From positions 81,657 through 145,656 of the forward strand of contig RCAB01000128.1 in the NCBI GenBank assembly GCA_003640385.1: DNA of 64,000 nucleotides, in the 5' to 3' direction. The notes beneath the pieces are model-generated. The model made no database searches, was not told the DNA's origin, and saw nothing but the letters and a program-made list of their open reading frames with translations. Positions 1 through 12,902 of the stretch are shown here, in pieces (positions within the stretch are counted from its first letter, which is position 1; each line of letters opens with the position of its first letter). This stretch comes from Setaria digitata (Eukaryota > Nematoda > Chromadorea > Rhabditida > Setariidae). The position numbers and the translations under genes are program-made.

Positions 1-302
1 ATTATTTGAGAAACAACGATAAAGATGAGTATTATTATGATTACTGTAGCAATAGATATTATAGCTATAGAAAGAGTGATGATAACGATAATCAGTAATA
101 GCAGCAATGATGATGAAATGATAATTGATAACAGTGATAAAATTTGATAGTTAGCAGACGGTGATAGGTAAGTATGAACATCAAAAAAAGATGAAATATT
201 TCGAGTAACAGTTGAGCTCATCTGATTGTTGTTAAAAAAAAGAAAAAAAAACTTTTCAAGAATCTATCGCCATTCAGCATCACTCCTCATCAATGCATCA
301 GT

Positions 303-540
303 AGAAGTAGCAACACTGTAGTAGTAGTAGTAGCTGTAGTAATATAGCCTAGTGGCCATAAAAGTGTTCTTCTTTTTCACACTAGGCAACATATCTCTTT
401 TTTTTTCCTCCTGGAAAGACAACAGCTATAACAGTAGCAGTAGCAGTAGCACCAGTAGTAGTAGTATTAGTAATAGTAGCAATACTAGCAGTAGCAATTA
501 GGAGTGAAGTTGCAGCAGTAGTAGTAGTAGTGGTAATTGC
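303..540. repeat. AGT/AGC trinucleotide-rich tract
   Basis: The stretch is built mostly from AGT and AGC triplets with interruptions, for example around 317-340, 430-490 and 510-535. The minus-strand reading gives Thr/Ala/Ile-rich peptide, which explains the spurious open frame there. Confidence 0.75.
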
Positions 541-1009
541 ACTGAGGCAGCAGGAACATTGGTCAATGTGGAAGGAAGGAACTCTCTGTGCGGAGAGAAA
601 GGAAAAACGAATACTTTTCAATCTCGAGATGACAGCGAAAGCAAAGAAGCACTGAGAAGAGAACAGATGACAAGGAAACTGTCGCATCAACAACAGCTAC
701 TGAATAAGGTGATACGATTCATTTTACCTGCTTTTCATCCTTAGCGTTCAAATATTCAACAACTGCAAATCGTTCGCCATTCTCAGAAATACTCATCTAA
801 TCTACTCACAGTAATTTACATACAGCTTTTCAAGGGAGTCTAAATCTATCGAGTGGAAGCTGGCTGTTTGCATTTCATTTCAAATTTTGCTTTTATATGG
901 GCACACAGAGGCACAGACGACAACGCATCAGCATGTCAGAAAGCGTTACTTACTCAATGACAAGACTTCTACTACTTCGATCTAGGGATAGAGATGTATG
1001 GTTGGCTGT

Positions 1010-1120
1010 AACGGGTGGATGGAAGAAGGATAGATGGAAGAAGGAATGGAAGAAGGATAGACGGATGGATGGATGGACGGATTGAAGATGGATAGATGGA
1101 TGGACAGATGGATGGACGTA
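1010..1120. repeat. Degenerate GGAT/GAAG microsatellite
   Basis: Imperfect repeats of GGATGGAAGAAGGATA pass into GGATGGAT-type units. Both strands give Pro/Ser- or Lys/Trp-rich spurious frames across it. Confidence 0.8.
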
Positions 1121-2653
1121 GAAGAATTTTTTGTTCGAGACAGAAGATGCAGTAGGACGATAGCATGCACTGCAGTCCTTCGAGAATGCATCTTATGGCG
1201 ACATCGTCGTTTAGCTCCGTCCCATTCCTCTCATTTATGAAGGAAGAGAGGGAATGTCGTTATGTCATGCTTACCTACTGAAAACAGAGCACAAGTTGAA
1301 GGCCTAAGCAGAAGGCCTTCAACGTTCTTCCAGAAAAAAAAGAGCCTTATCCTCCGGTGCCACCCTTGTCTCCTTCTCAGCCACATCAATTAGCATTATA
1401 GGTAGTAGTACAACTCGATAAAAATTTCGAAAAAGGATAGTTCAGTTTTTAAGAGAAACGAGTACTGAAGCAGACAAGCACACACATGCACACAACATTG
1501 AAGAAGTGGAATCAGTTTCATTTCTTTGCTACTACATTTACCTTGGCTAAGAACAAAAGCGATTGCTGTTACAATAACATTAACAGCGATTACTTGGACT
1601 ATTATTAAATTAGCAACTACTATTGTTGCTAAGAAAAAGACTCTAGTTATAGCAACAACAAATACTGTCAAAATAACGATATCAGCAAGTATTCGTTATA
1701 CCGTCATTACAGTTGTTAGTGAAAAGGTTAGCATTTCTAGCTACTACTAGAACTAGCAATAGTGAGCTGTTGTTATTATTATCAGTAGTAATGGGAAAAC
1801 ATTGAAAACAATGGTGTAGGAGGGATTAAAAAAAAGGCTTAGAATGGGTTGAAGTATTAAAGCTTAAGTCTGGGCAAAGTAGGATCAGAACCAAATCAGT
1901 AATAAAATATCTTTGAAATGGCCAAATATATATTAGGCAAGCTAGCAGCAATCAACGTTTGATCAAGTTCCACTTGGATTAGATTGATGGCACAACAGTT
2001 TTATGTTCTATTGATCGTATAACTGATAAACATGATTTTGATGTTAAGGGATCTTATCCAATAATGCTGGCAAATGAAATAAAAATTAAAAGTCAGTTAC
2101 TAATTATAAACTATGAAAGTGTTAATATTGATGAAGAATCAAAATAAATTGAAACTAGCTAAGTGCAACAATCAAACATTTTTTTCCCCTTTTATCTTTT
2201 TAATGAAATTTGGAATATTATTAGCTCATTAAAATAAAATAAAATGTCTAATTATTTCACTATTCAATAATTATTGCCAGTGCAATAAAATAAATCATAA
2301 CGAAGGCTAACTGGTAAAGCAAACAGTGCACTGGTACTAATTTCTAAAACAGCTAGATGCGAGAAGTTGAAAAAAAAGCCTAAAAATTTAAAAAAAGAAA
2401 AAAGTAATCGATAATTCATTTCACTTCTGAACATTCCCTGAAGAATTCTTACTTCTTCCTGCATTGATCACATAATTTGAATGCGAAAAAAAAAAAATAA
2501 GCAAGGATGTGTTCATTGACAGTTTTCTAAATGGTTGAATCTGAATGAATCCTGAGGCCAAGCCATCATCATAATAAATTAGAAATTACTGAATCCAGAC
2601 GAATAGCAATTCCTGATATTCTTAATAAAAATTCCTTTATGTTTAGCGATATT

Positions 2654-2686
<33 letters not shown>

Positions 2687-3621
2687 CATTTAATATTTGT
2701 TCACTCTTTACTAGAAGTTTAATTATTATCCAAGAAAAATCATAAAATATGAATTATATATTATAGTGATGTATCAAGTTGCATCCCATTAACAGTTAAA
2801 TATTATCATTTATTATTTTCATTTGCATTATTCATTCTTAACAGTGAAACTTTCGCATGTATTTAGTTGTCCTTCTGATATTTCCATGAAAGATTGTTTA
2901 TTTTTCCATTATAATCAATCAATTGATAAGTCATAAAAGCACTTGTCATGCACTTAAATGAACTGATAACGAGTGATAGAAGTAATAACATGATAAAGTG
3001 AGATTTTATCAAGTGATAAAGGCATAACTGGAACAATCGTAGTCTGACAGAAAGATTTGGGCATCGAAAGTTTCCAGCAGATTGATTTGTGCAACTGTGT
3101 TCTTATGTTAGTGTTATGAAATTCAAATTTAATCTTTTTTCAAGCTTCATTTTTGAATGCAATTTCACTGTAAAAGTCAACTGAGAATCATAAAACTGTG
3201 CAGAAATATTTACATTAAAAATTTCGGAAGACAACTGCTCGAGTCTCAAATTATCACAGTGGAATCATTTCGAAGAAACAAAAGAGAATGAGAAGGTGGA
3301 AAGTTTTTGTCTCATTCTGCAACTTCATTGCTAAAATAATACCAGTGCTTCGTTTCATCATTCATATTAAATATACATATCATTATCACTGTTATCACTG
3401 TTTGCATTTACTAGCGTTATCATTTCATCAATCTGCAACAAGAACACAAAAAACCCGCTTTATTGATCCACTAAAATAAAACATTTTGTCACAGAAGGCC
3501 CAATTGAATTTCAGCTGCTTAGATAATTTTAATGCTAAATTTAGGCTGCATCGTGCACGAACAAACACCAACATCATTTATCTTTTATAACAGGACTTGC
3601 TGCAGACACGGATTCTCCACT

Positions 3622-4786
3622 TCAATTTACGTAATTCACATAATAAAGCACTGAAATTTATCGCTTTAAAAAAAAAATAAATAAATAACGAACTGAAGGA
3701 TAATAGTATAACTTGTATCATTAGTTAAATTTATTAGTTAATTAATTAAATGAATTTCATGTAAACTGTATCTCAAAAAAAAAAAAAAAATGCCTTACCA
3801 AGGAAACAAGCAAAAAAGGTTGGAAAAGCAATTCGTGAAATGAGGTCAACACGTTTGCTAACGTCAACATTGCTGCAAAAACAGGTATGAAACCAAAGTT
3901 TTGTCCACCACTTTCTTCTGTATACATTCATATCCAATCGTAATGATTGCCTCAAATCCTGAAATAATTTTTAAACAAATTACTCAAAGCTCATCATTTC
4001 GCTCATCTATATTCTAGAATTTGCTAAAGACTACTTTTTTACCTGATTAAATGGATGATCTGATGGACATAAACATCCCTTATATTCCGTCTTCTTTTTT
4101 TTCTCTTTTTTCAGAAATTCTTGCCTTCCGTAATAGTTTACCAGCGCATATTCCAGTAGAGCTCCAAAAACAAATCCCAAGCACACACCAATCCATACAT
4201 CAACTGCTTTGGTGTATGATACCGGTGGAAGTTTAGCATTGATACCTGATGCTTGTGTTGTCATTGTCAGTAATGTTGTCACACCTAATGATACACGTGC
4301 CGGTACTGCATCCTGTTAAATTTGGATAATTATTATAAAATTTGTTAATGCTATTTGGAAGTATTATAGGCACTTTATCAGATATTCAAGTAATATCAAG
4401 CGATAATTTTTAATCATATTAATTTTGCAATTTTGATGACAATTTCTACACTTTACTAAATTAATTGATTATTTATGAAAAAAAAAAAAAAAAAAAAAAA
4501 CCACCAAATCACACGAATTTTTACATTTTTTTCTTCTTTATTCATCTTTTTTTTTAAACTTTTCTCCAGTGAAAAATAATAGGAAATTATTTCATCACAA
4601 AAAAGGCCAACCTTATCGAGCCAGAATGAAACCCATGAGACGACAACCAACATGATGCACGGTATATAAAGCTGAATTAAATAATAACTAAACATGGCGA
4701 GTAATATGCATATTTGTAAAAACAATTATAAGATTACCTGTATTCACGACGTAGAAGTAGCATTACACGAGCACAGCTGTATTCAC
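3622..4786 (-). CDS. avr-14: avr-14 pore cassette, A-type
   Basis: This is a second, complete M1-M4 cassette 3' of the B cassette. Exons are 4786-4738 ([15 protein letters not shown]), 4687-4612 ([20 protein letters not shown]1), 4312-4043 (M2 and M3 in one exon, with VPARV and [19 protein letters not shown]), 3958-3799 (loop end and start of M4, [18 protein letters not shown]) and 3650-3622 (VLYYVNYVN, stop TGA). It accepts the same phase-1 donor at 8270, giving a subunit of 431 residues. The intracellular loop is short and has a lysine run (KKEKKKK), unlike the B loop. The last 29-base exon is supported by exact phase and by the same intron position as in cassette B (FACFL|VLYY against YACFN|VLYW). 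The A label follows recalled resemblance to the A isoforms of other nematodes. Family membership is firm; the last exon is good but not certain. Confidence 0.83.
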
Positions 4787-5133
4787 CTGCAATAGGTCAC
4801 TACAGTAGGATTCCATCCGGAGGTACAGCTTGCTCCTCAACTTATAACTTACAGTAATCGTTTCCTTTTTCTTTCTCTCTCTCTCTCTTTTTTTTTCTTT
4901 TTTTTTTGGTTAGAAAATGATGAAACAATAAAAATATGTAATTCGTATTCGTCCAGCTATTATTTCTCCAATCATGATAAATATTGATGATTTGAGCAAA
5001 AACATAGATAGTGCCAGTTGATTGGCCAATAGTAGTACAATACACGTATATTTATATATATATATATATATACATATCTACAGTATACAGTTCGATCGCA
5101 TAAGCACAGGCTATTTTGTACTCCAAGCTTTTG

Positions 5134-8129
5134 TTAAATGAGATAAACAGCCCAATATAACACTGAAAAACAAAAAAAAAAAGAGGAAAAAAGTTGAGAA
5201 CAAGCCATGCTGTAATGATATGATAAATTGATAACATTAACTGAGACATGCATCAAAAAGGTAGAATGATACATTTTATCAATTTTTTTTTTTTTTGGAC
5301 TTTATCATTCATGCAGTATTTTTATACCAATTTAAATTTATATAATAGCTCTGCTGAAAATATCGACTCTGATTTTTCATTTTCTTTATTTATTTGTCAT
5401 TTAAGAAATAATGATAATAATGATTATTGCTAATGTAACAGTTAATTTTTACTATATTATAAGTATTGAAGAAAAACACACATACCGTTGAAGCATGCGT
5501 AGCCAATCGGAAATACCTAAACAAGTTATTAAAACTTAAATTAAGCTAATATGCAAACAAATGGCAATTACTTCAAAGCCAGAAGTGTACTTACTTGGTC
5601 AACTCATCTATAACTCGAATAAATAAATAAACAAAGTAACATCCTGTTCCTCACTTTCTCTCTCTTGACGTTTGGAAGGTCAGATATCAAAGTTTTCATA
5701 TTAGCTGGATGATTTATATTTGCTTCAAAATCTTACTTTGCTCTAATATCAGGTAGCAATGCAAAAAAGCATCTCTCGAAACTAGCGCACAAAGAAAAAA
5801 AAATAAAAAAAAAAAGAAGCTTATCAAATTTAATAATTTGTTGAAGTCGTGCTGTAGCAATTCCATCTCCTTCAGAATCTTTACAAAACGAGCATAGCGT
5901 GCTAATCTTATTTTGGAAAATAAAATTTTAACTATAAAAGCGTAGCTGAAAGCTGCTACTGTTTGTTTTAGAGGTGAAAATTGATAGATTAGTATTGGAT
6001 TTGTTACCAAGCGTGAAACAACGTCAATTCGCTTGGAGCGTTCTTTGTAGCGTCGGACAAATAATCGGAAGCACCACCATGAATTTGAAGGTGGTGGTGG
6101 TGCAGTGGTAGCAGTTCCGGATATTAAAGGTTGATAACCGGATGAGTAGTCCACATGACTGGTATATTTTGATAACTGCAAAAGAGCATCTTGCAAAGCA
6201 ACACAACTAGAGGATTCTCTCTGATGATGCTTGCGTAGTTTAGAACTTCTGCTGCGACAAATTGTTTTCACGAGAATCTTGATTATCCTTTCATAATGAT
6301 TCTTTATCAGTGGGAACAGTTAATGACAACATAAGTCTTATCTCTTCGTTTTTTTTCCTTATCATGCTATCCTGGATGTGTCAATGCATCAGATCTTCTG
6401 GCAAATCGTCTTCCGAGAAACAGGACTACTGGCTAGAACTTACAAAAGGAAGCTAGTTATCAGTCCATCTTATCATATGATATGTGATTCCATTCAAATG
6501 ATAAGACCGAAACTTTGCAATCCATTTCAGGCGGTCAGAAACGAACCTAAAACGAACCATTCGATGTCCGACGGTAATATCCTTTCGTGCCGCATAATTG
6601 ACCAAGGCAAATTCAAGCAATGCACCAAAAATGAATGCTAAGCAAACACCAATCCAAACATCTATCGCCTAAATTACTTTCTATCTAGAAGTAATTGTAC
6701 TTCTTCTACTCTAATTGTTCAGAAACGATTGATCTCATGCTGAACTAATGATTCTAGTTTCGATGAGTTAAATTTCAATTATTTTAACCGAGATCATTAA
6801 GTTTTTTTTCTCTTAAATTCACTACTGAGTTTAAAAAAATTTCAATATTCCAATCAAAACAAAAACTAACATTCTAAAATGACTGCATCAAAAATCTTGA
6901 GTTAAAATTTTAGAATTTTCTGATCTATGTGGTTTCTTTTTTTTTTCCTTTTCTTTTTTTTTTTTTTTTAATAACATCGAATTTAAAGCATATTTATTAA
7001 AGCTAAGCCTTTTTAAAAGCAGGGTAAATTAGCAATTAAATGACAAAATCTTTTTAGAAATTTTCATTGCTTTAATTTAAAGACTTTCGCATAGAGGATT
7101 TCAATAATTTAAGTTTGCAAAACTAAGCAATTAAGCAAAGGAATAAATATAAACATATGCATATTTTTTTGTTTTTTAATTTTGTTATTCAATTTTTCAA
7201 CGATAATCAACTCGAAACTACCACTGAAGTTTATTTGCTGAAAAAGTATATCAGAAACCTTTGTATAGGAAACAGGGGGAAGTTTAGCATTGATACCGGA
7301 ACTTTGTGTAGTCATCGTTAGAAGAGTTGTTACACCTGAAAACATTTAAGGCACACACAATATGCATATTATTTCTATTGAAAGAATATTTGAAAAAAAA
7401 AAATAAACAAACAAAACAGAACAAACAAACAAACAAACAAACAAATAGCAGGGATTTAAAAAGAAAAATAAAAATACACTCATACCAAGGGTAACACGCG
7501 CAGGCACCGAATCCTTGTCGAGCCAGAAGCTTACCCATGAAACGATGACCAGCATCAATGAAGGTATATAGAGCTGGAAATTAAACTGGCCATTCAAATT
7601 AAATGAAAAAAAAAAAAAAAAAAGACACAAACTGTTGCAAATTAATAGGAACAATATTAGAATGGACATTTTGACATTTTCGATTTCTAACTTCATGCAA
7701 ACATTATTGTGCCAAAGATTGCAGAGATGATTATTGGAAATTTTTGGATGAAGTAGGATGGAGGCAAATTACTAGCAGTAAATATGATGTTACTGAACTT
7801 GAACTTGAGCTTGAAGTTACACTTGAAACGAAGTTTGATTGACTTTCTTTCTTTCTTTTTCTTTTTTTTTTTTTTTTTGTTAAAATAGTAGTGATTAATT
7901 AAAATTTGAGAATGAATAGTAAAACTTTTGTTTTGCCAAAATGTCCAAATATAAATTAAATTATGAGGATAAGCTGGTATTCAAAGGGTAACTGTGTTTG
8001 TATTAAAAGGGAAAAATAATCACAGAGGGTAGATAAAGAGGATTTTGGATGACACGGCACACACCTGCAAAAGATAGTAGCTGAATTCGCGTCGTAAAAT
8101 CATTTTTGTCCTCAGACAGCTATATTCAC
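5134..8129 (-). CDS. avr-14: avr-14 pore cassette, B-type
   Basis: This alternative 3' part of the channel supplies M1 to M4. Exons are 8129-8065 ([15 protein letters not shown], second disulphide cysteine and start of M1), 7573-7486 (M1-M2, with the VPARV motif of anion-selective pores), 7335-7259 (M2, [18 protein letters not shown]), 6668-6558 or 6668-6547 (M3), about 6277-6008 (M3-M4 loop ending [15 protein letters not shown]), 5516-5486 ([10 protein letters not shown]) and 5162-5134 (VLYWAVYLI, stop TAA). The phase runs through from the shared donor at 8270. Only the M3-loop junction is uncertain: two donor/acceptor pairs fit, ATG|GTTCGT to 6277 or AG|GTTCGT to 6286. With the first pair the protein is about 460 residues. 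The loop has four prolines followed by SNSWW. In other nematodes the B form makes functional glutamate- and ivermectin-gated channels. The B label comes from recalled resemblance ([16 protein letters not shown]). Confidence 0.85.
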
Positions 8130-8269
8130 CTGAAATGTTAGCATCGACACTAGACACTGAAAAAAAAAGCCATGCAAATAAGTGTTGTATTTTTTTTTTT
8201 TTTTTTCATTGATAAATTTTAAAAGTTATATAAGTTTTTTTCTTTTTTTTTTTTTTTTTTTTGTTATAC

Positions 8270-10743
8270 CTGTATTTGTTTTACTTGTGCAGTAATCAGT
8301 CAGGACATCTTGTAGTTCAAAACTTGGCAAACTTTGTCGTAGACCTTCTTTTTGCTGAATTGGATTCTTCAGTTTCCATTCGTATTTAATGTCATCAGTA
8401 GTGTAAGCATCTTTAAAAAAAAATACAATACAAAATTTTATTCTACTTTATTAACAGCTGAAGCAATCTCTTGCTAAAAAAAAAAAAAAAAAAAAAAGTG
8501 ATTTATGATTTATTTATTTTTCTATTTACTTTTTTCTTTTCTTTTTTTTTGTGAGGAAAAAATATTTCAAAATAGATTGGTTATTTCATACAAAAAATTA
8601 TCATTAAATGATAGGATGCGATATACAACTTATTGTCAATCATCTTTTTTTTTGCATGCTTCTAAATTTCGAGATCTCGAGTAAATTTTGCACTCTCTTG
8701 AGTTTTGAGTGCATTTAATGCTTTTGAATATTGATTATAAATAAACCATTGAGAAGAAATATTCCTAATAAAGTTTTTTTTTTTTTTCTATACATTTTCT
8801 TAAAATACTTTGCGAACATTCGCTTTTCTTTTTTTTTTTTTTTAAATTTAAAATACAAAAATTGAAAGTTTAACTTAGGAGAAAATATGCCTTTATGTGA
8901 TAAGCTAAATTAGATAACTTTAAAAAAAAAAAAAAACAATAGAAAATTGAAACATACAACTGGCAAGATCAATAAGGCACGTTTGTCGATCCAATGGATA
9001 ATATTCCAATGACATCGGACAAGAAAGCACTAGTGAAAGCCTATAAGTGAGGATTAAAAAAGTTTAAACTATCAGTTTTTAAAGTTTGAAGCACAAAATC
9101 ATGCCAAGATTGAAATGAGAGAAGGTTAATGATAAGAGTTTAGAGCTCTTCATATCGATGATTAAAGCTATCTTTCATTATTATCATATAACTTTCGCAT
9201 ATTTCCATCAATCTTTCTTGCGTATGATGAAAAAACAAAGCCAAAAAATTAAGCATTTAATTAAGGAAAATTACCTGACGCTGTACAAAATTTGGCCATC
9301 TGGATGTATTCTAATAAGCACATTAGGTTTGTCGATTAGATGTCGTCTAGCTTCTCTTTAATAATTTACTAGTAAAATGAAGAAAATAAAATGATTAGAA
9401 AAATATCAAAAAATCATTATGGCTGATATCATAACTAGCCTGACACTTATCATCGTTATCACATCCAAATAAATTTTCCATCAACTTTACAGTCTTTACA
9501 ATGGTCAATGTTTCGTGTTACGAAATTATTCACTTCCCTTGATCGCTTATTAAACTCTCATAATAATCAGTAGTAATTTATGTAATTAATTAAAAGATGT
9601 AATCACTTAATATCTTAAACTTCACAACACATAAGTTCTCAAATGGTTCCAAAAAAAAGTAAATAATTTCAACAATCTCAACGAGAGCAAACTTTTCATT
9701 CTGAAAGAAAGTATCAGGCATCCAAATTTGCTGTGTCAGGTCAGCCTGATCACTTGCTGCCAGTACCACGAACGGTGGCACTTGCGTGTTCTCGTCTGCC
9801 AAACGTTCGTACGCCAATCGTGCGTCATGCCATTCTTCCCGAAAAGTGAATTGTGCGCTGTATTCCATATTAACATCATCAATTTTTGAAATTGACCGTA
9901 AGTATATATTTACATAGACCAATACAGGACCGCCTGTATCTGAAAGACTAATTTTTAGGTAAAAGTAAGTAAAAAGCATCTCACCTTATTTACTAAAAAT
10001 TATATTTTTGATACTTTATGTAAAAAAAAAAAGGTAATTTTTTTCAGTTATTACAGCACAGTAAGTTTTTATCATGTTTATCAAAATCAAATATAATTCT
10101 GTTTGTAACAAAAAAATAAAAAAAAAAATTCTACTGAAATTATTATTTATTATTTTTTATACCTGCTTCATTCATGTTTCACTTGCGCTCATTTTGTCTT
10201 TAATCTATCGAGCTAATTTGATTATTTTTTTTTTTATAAATTGATAAATGCCTGAGATAAGTTCACTAACAAGAATATGGTAAACAATGAAGTTATTATT
10301 AGTAATTCACTAATGTATTTATGAAGCACTATTTCCAGTAATTTCTCTTCAGAAGCCATTTCATGAGTGCTAATATTGAATAGTGCAAAATTAGACATGT
10401 TTTTATGAATTTTAGTTTAATTTTAAAGTTTAACTTTATGAATTTCTTTTTCTTTTTCATTTTCCTTCTTGAAAAATATTAAAGCTACAAAGTTTGATTA
10501 TACATTCAAGTTAATTCGCTTCAAATAAACAAAACATCTTGAGAGAGGAAATTGCAGGATTAATTACTAAATGGCGATCATCTATACTATTAAAAGTAAT
10601 CCCTGATGGTTTTCCTTATAAATGTAAAAATTTCCATTAAAAAAAGAAAAAAAAAATCACTTTGAACTGTCAATAATTTTTAATTTTTTCTTTTCTTTTT
10701 TTTTCAAAGATTAAATTGAATATGCAATCAAGATAGTTTAGCA

Positions 10744-10777
<34 letters not shown>

Positions 10778-12857
10778 GAGAGAGATGGAAGAAATGGAAA
10801 ATACTTATTAAGGAAATTGAGGAGTCAGAAAAAGTATAAAATAAATCAAAAATCAGTGCATAATAATGAGGAAATTATCAAAAAATCCAAATACCATTCA
10901 TGAATAAATTTTCAAATTTTAATTTCATACATTTTACATCTCATAATATGTGCATTCATTTACTACATAGCTGATTTTTACTCATATTATAAGCATAAAT
11001 AGCAAATTTTGTTTGAAATTTTATTAACTTTTGCAAGAATTTTAGATTAGAAATGATTTGACGGGTCATAGTTTCCGATGCTAATCTTTAAAAATGAGCA
11101 TTTATTCCAAAGAAAAAGAAAAAGTCATGAGCAACTGTTCATTTCAGCATATCATTTTTCAAACTTTACAATCACTGTTAAGCTTTTTAAATTTCTCATA
11201 AAAAAAAGCATTTGGTTTGGTTCATTAAATCATCTGATCTATCACGAGGATTATGCGTGATGTTCAATGAAAAAAAGAAAAAAAAAGAAGAGAAATGCAA
11301 TTAAGATAATTACTTAATGGTTTATGAGATTTTAACTGTTCTTTATACAATAAGCTCGAGAAAAATACAATGACACATCCGAGAGGGAAGGAAAAAAAGA
11401 AAGATAATGTTATCTGTTATCAAAGTAATGAATCAGCAAAATGGATTGATAATTTTAAAAATTGCTAAATTATTAAAAAAAAAAAAAAGTTCTTACGCAT
11501 CATCATTTTCATTTCTTTTTTTTTTTTTTCTCCCTGAAACTATTTCTTTAACATTAATTTAATCTAGCAAAATCACGCAAAAAGGAGGAATATCTCATCA
11601 AAATCTTTTTTTTTTTATTTAAATATGTGATGAGGAAATTTTTCTTTCAGTTAAGCATTTTTAAAATTTCATGCTTGAAATTTTACACTTTAAGTGAACT
11701 TCTCTTTTTCAGAACAATCTTCAGGTAAAATGGTGAATGCAAATGGTTTTGAAAAAAAAAAAAGAAAGAAGAGGTTACAATTTTTGAATAGAAAAGAGAA
11801 TGAATAAAATATATATTTTATAGTTGCATTTATGAGCATTTATGATATATATATATATATATTTTTTTTTTTCTATATATAATATATATGATATATATAT
11901 ATCATATATAGAAAAAATCTATCTAATATTGTAAAATTTAAATTAAGTAGTACTGGATGATTAGAAAATTGAAATTTGTTTTTTTTCCGTTAAAAGGAAA
12001 TTTAAATAAAAATTAGCTTATATGAGAAAAATTTTATATATATACATAATATAAAAATTTATGATATATATATAATATAAAAATTTATGACATATATATA
12101 TATCATAAATTTTTTTTTTAAATATGTGATGAGGAAATTTTTCTTTCAGTTAAGCATTTTTAAAAATTATATAATATATATATAATATTTTACTCTCGCA
12201 AACTTTTCAGTTATGAATAATTTTATCAAACATTAGCATTAATTTTTAACAGCCATCAAAATTTGAGAAACTATGGAAAGTTTTGCATCTTTTGAATGAC
12301 ATATTATTAAATTTGATAATATAGCAAAAAAGAAAAAATCTATCTAATATTGTAAAATTTAAGTTAAGTAGTAATGGATGATTAGAAAATTGAAATTTGT
12401 TTTTTTCTGTTAAAAGAAAATTTAAATAAAAATTAGCTTATATGAGAAAAATTTGTTGAAATATCTCAAAATTTCAGACGTATAAACATTGAAATATAAA
12501 CAAGCCAAATAGGTAAACTAAATTGCAGTTAGATCAAGCGGATAATTCCGAAAGATTACAAAAGAAGAGAAAAATTTACCCCTAACTGATGTAACCTTTA
12601 ACCTTTAATTAGTCGATTTGCTCTTAATTTTTTCTATATTCCTAAATTTAAATTTCTCCGTATCAAATAATTTACATCATGCCAAAAAATTGCATACCTG
12701 GCCAAGAAAGATTACTGCCACGTGGTCGTACACGCCAATCATAGTCTTTTAAAGTTCTCTGGATAATTTCTTGCTCTTTCAATTTCTTCTTTGCCATAAC
12801 AAGAATTAGCAGGGTAAGATTCCAGTAAATCATACGAGAATTCATCATCATCATCAT
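8270..12857 (-). CDS. avr-14: Glutamate-gated chloride channel subunit, shared ligand-binding exons
   Basis: This is the common 5' half of an AVR-14-type cys-loop subunit, which forms glutamate-gated chloride channels in nematode nerve and muscle membranes. Exons on the minus strand are 12857-12698, 9939-9693, 9355-9275, 9040-8958 and 8410-8270. All junctions are GT-AG and phase-consistent. The start is a run of five ATG codons (12857-12843), followed by a hydrophobic signal segment (MIYWNLTLLILVMA) and a basic mature start. Family motifs include DYDWRVRPRG, NIYLRSISKIDDVNMEYSAQ, QIWMPDTFFQNEK and the cys-loop CPMSLEYYPLDRQTC with 13 residues between its cysteines. The last exon brings DYCTSKTNTG, the first cysteine of the second disulphide typical of GluCl subunits. 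The final exon ends in phase 1 and can join either pore cassette. The avr-14 assignment rests on remembered sequence and on the two-cassette layout. Within the GluCl family I am confident. Confidence 0.88.
11621..12454. repeat. Tandem duplication inside avr-14 intron 1
   Basis: Two sequence blocks recur in the same order. Block one is at 11621-11667 and 12120-12165. Block two is at 11911-12034 and 12332-12454, about 124 bases differing at only a few positions. The spacing differs because AT arrays between the blocks changed length. This is a direct duplication of roughly 420-500 bases with later slippage. Confidence 0.85.
11864..11918. repeat. AT-rich inverted repeat
   Basis: A T-run followed by CTATATA is mirrored by TATATAG followed by an A-run, with a TA-rich centre. 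It could fold as a hairpin or simply be slippage in an AT array. I saw no target-site duplication. Confidence 0.45.
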
Positions 12858-12902
12858 TTTTTTTTCGCTATTTTTTCCTAAAGAAGAAGAAGAAGAAGAA
12901 AA
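12843..12902 (-). promoter_or_regulatory. Probable spliced-leader acceptor and repeated start codon of avr-14
   Basis: Reading the minus strand, a TTC-repeat pyrimidine tract (12902-12880) runs into TTTAG (AG at 12879-12878). About 20 bases later come five tandem in-frame ATG codons (12857-12843). A pyrimidine tract plus AG just before a first coding exon is the usual nematode trans-splice acceptor. Both the tract and the start are simple repeats. Confidence 0.6.

Larger units (their letters stand above)
1..3621. other. Gene-poor region downstream of avr-14
   Basis: I see no supported gene here. The open frames are short, low in complexity and come from repeats. About 300-540 is rich in AGT/AGC trinucleotides, about 1010-1120 is a GGAT/GAAG-type repeat, and 2660-2686 is a long A tract. 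The part nearest 3621 may hold the 3' untranslated region of the avr-14 A-type transcript, but I did not find a clear polyadenylation signal. Confidence 0.5.
9940..12697 (-). other. avr-14 first intron, AT-rich with internal duplication
   Basis: This 2.76 kb intron has a GT donor at 12697 and an AG acceptor at 9941-9940. It holds many A/T homopolymers, AT dinucleotide arrays (about 11846-11910 and 12035-12112) and a duplicated block described separately. I see no exon in it. Confidence 0.7.

Noticed and set aside
11846..12112. AT palindromes as a possible transposon or structured RNA
   Set aside because: Pure AT dinucleotide arrays form palindromes by composition; no flanking duplications or terminal inverted repeats of defined length were seen.
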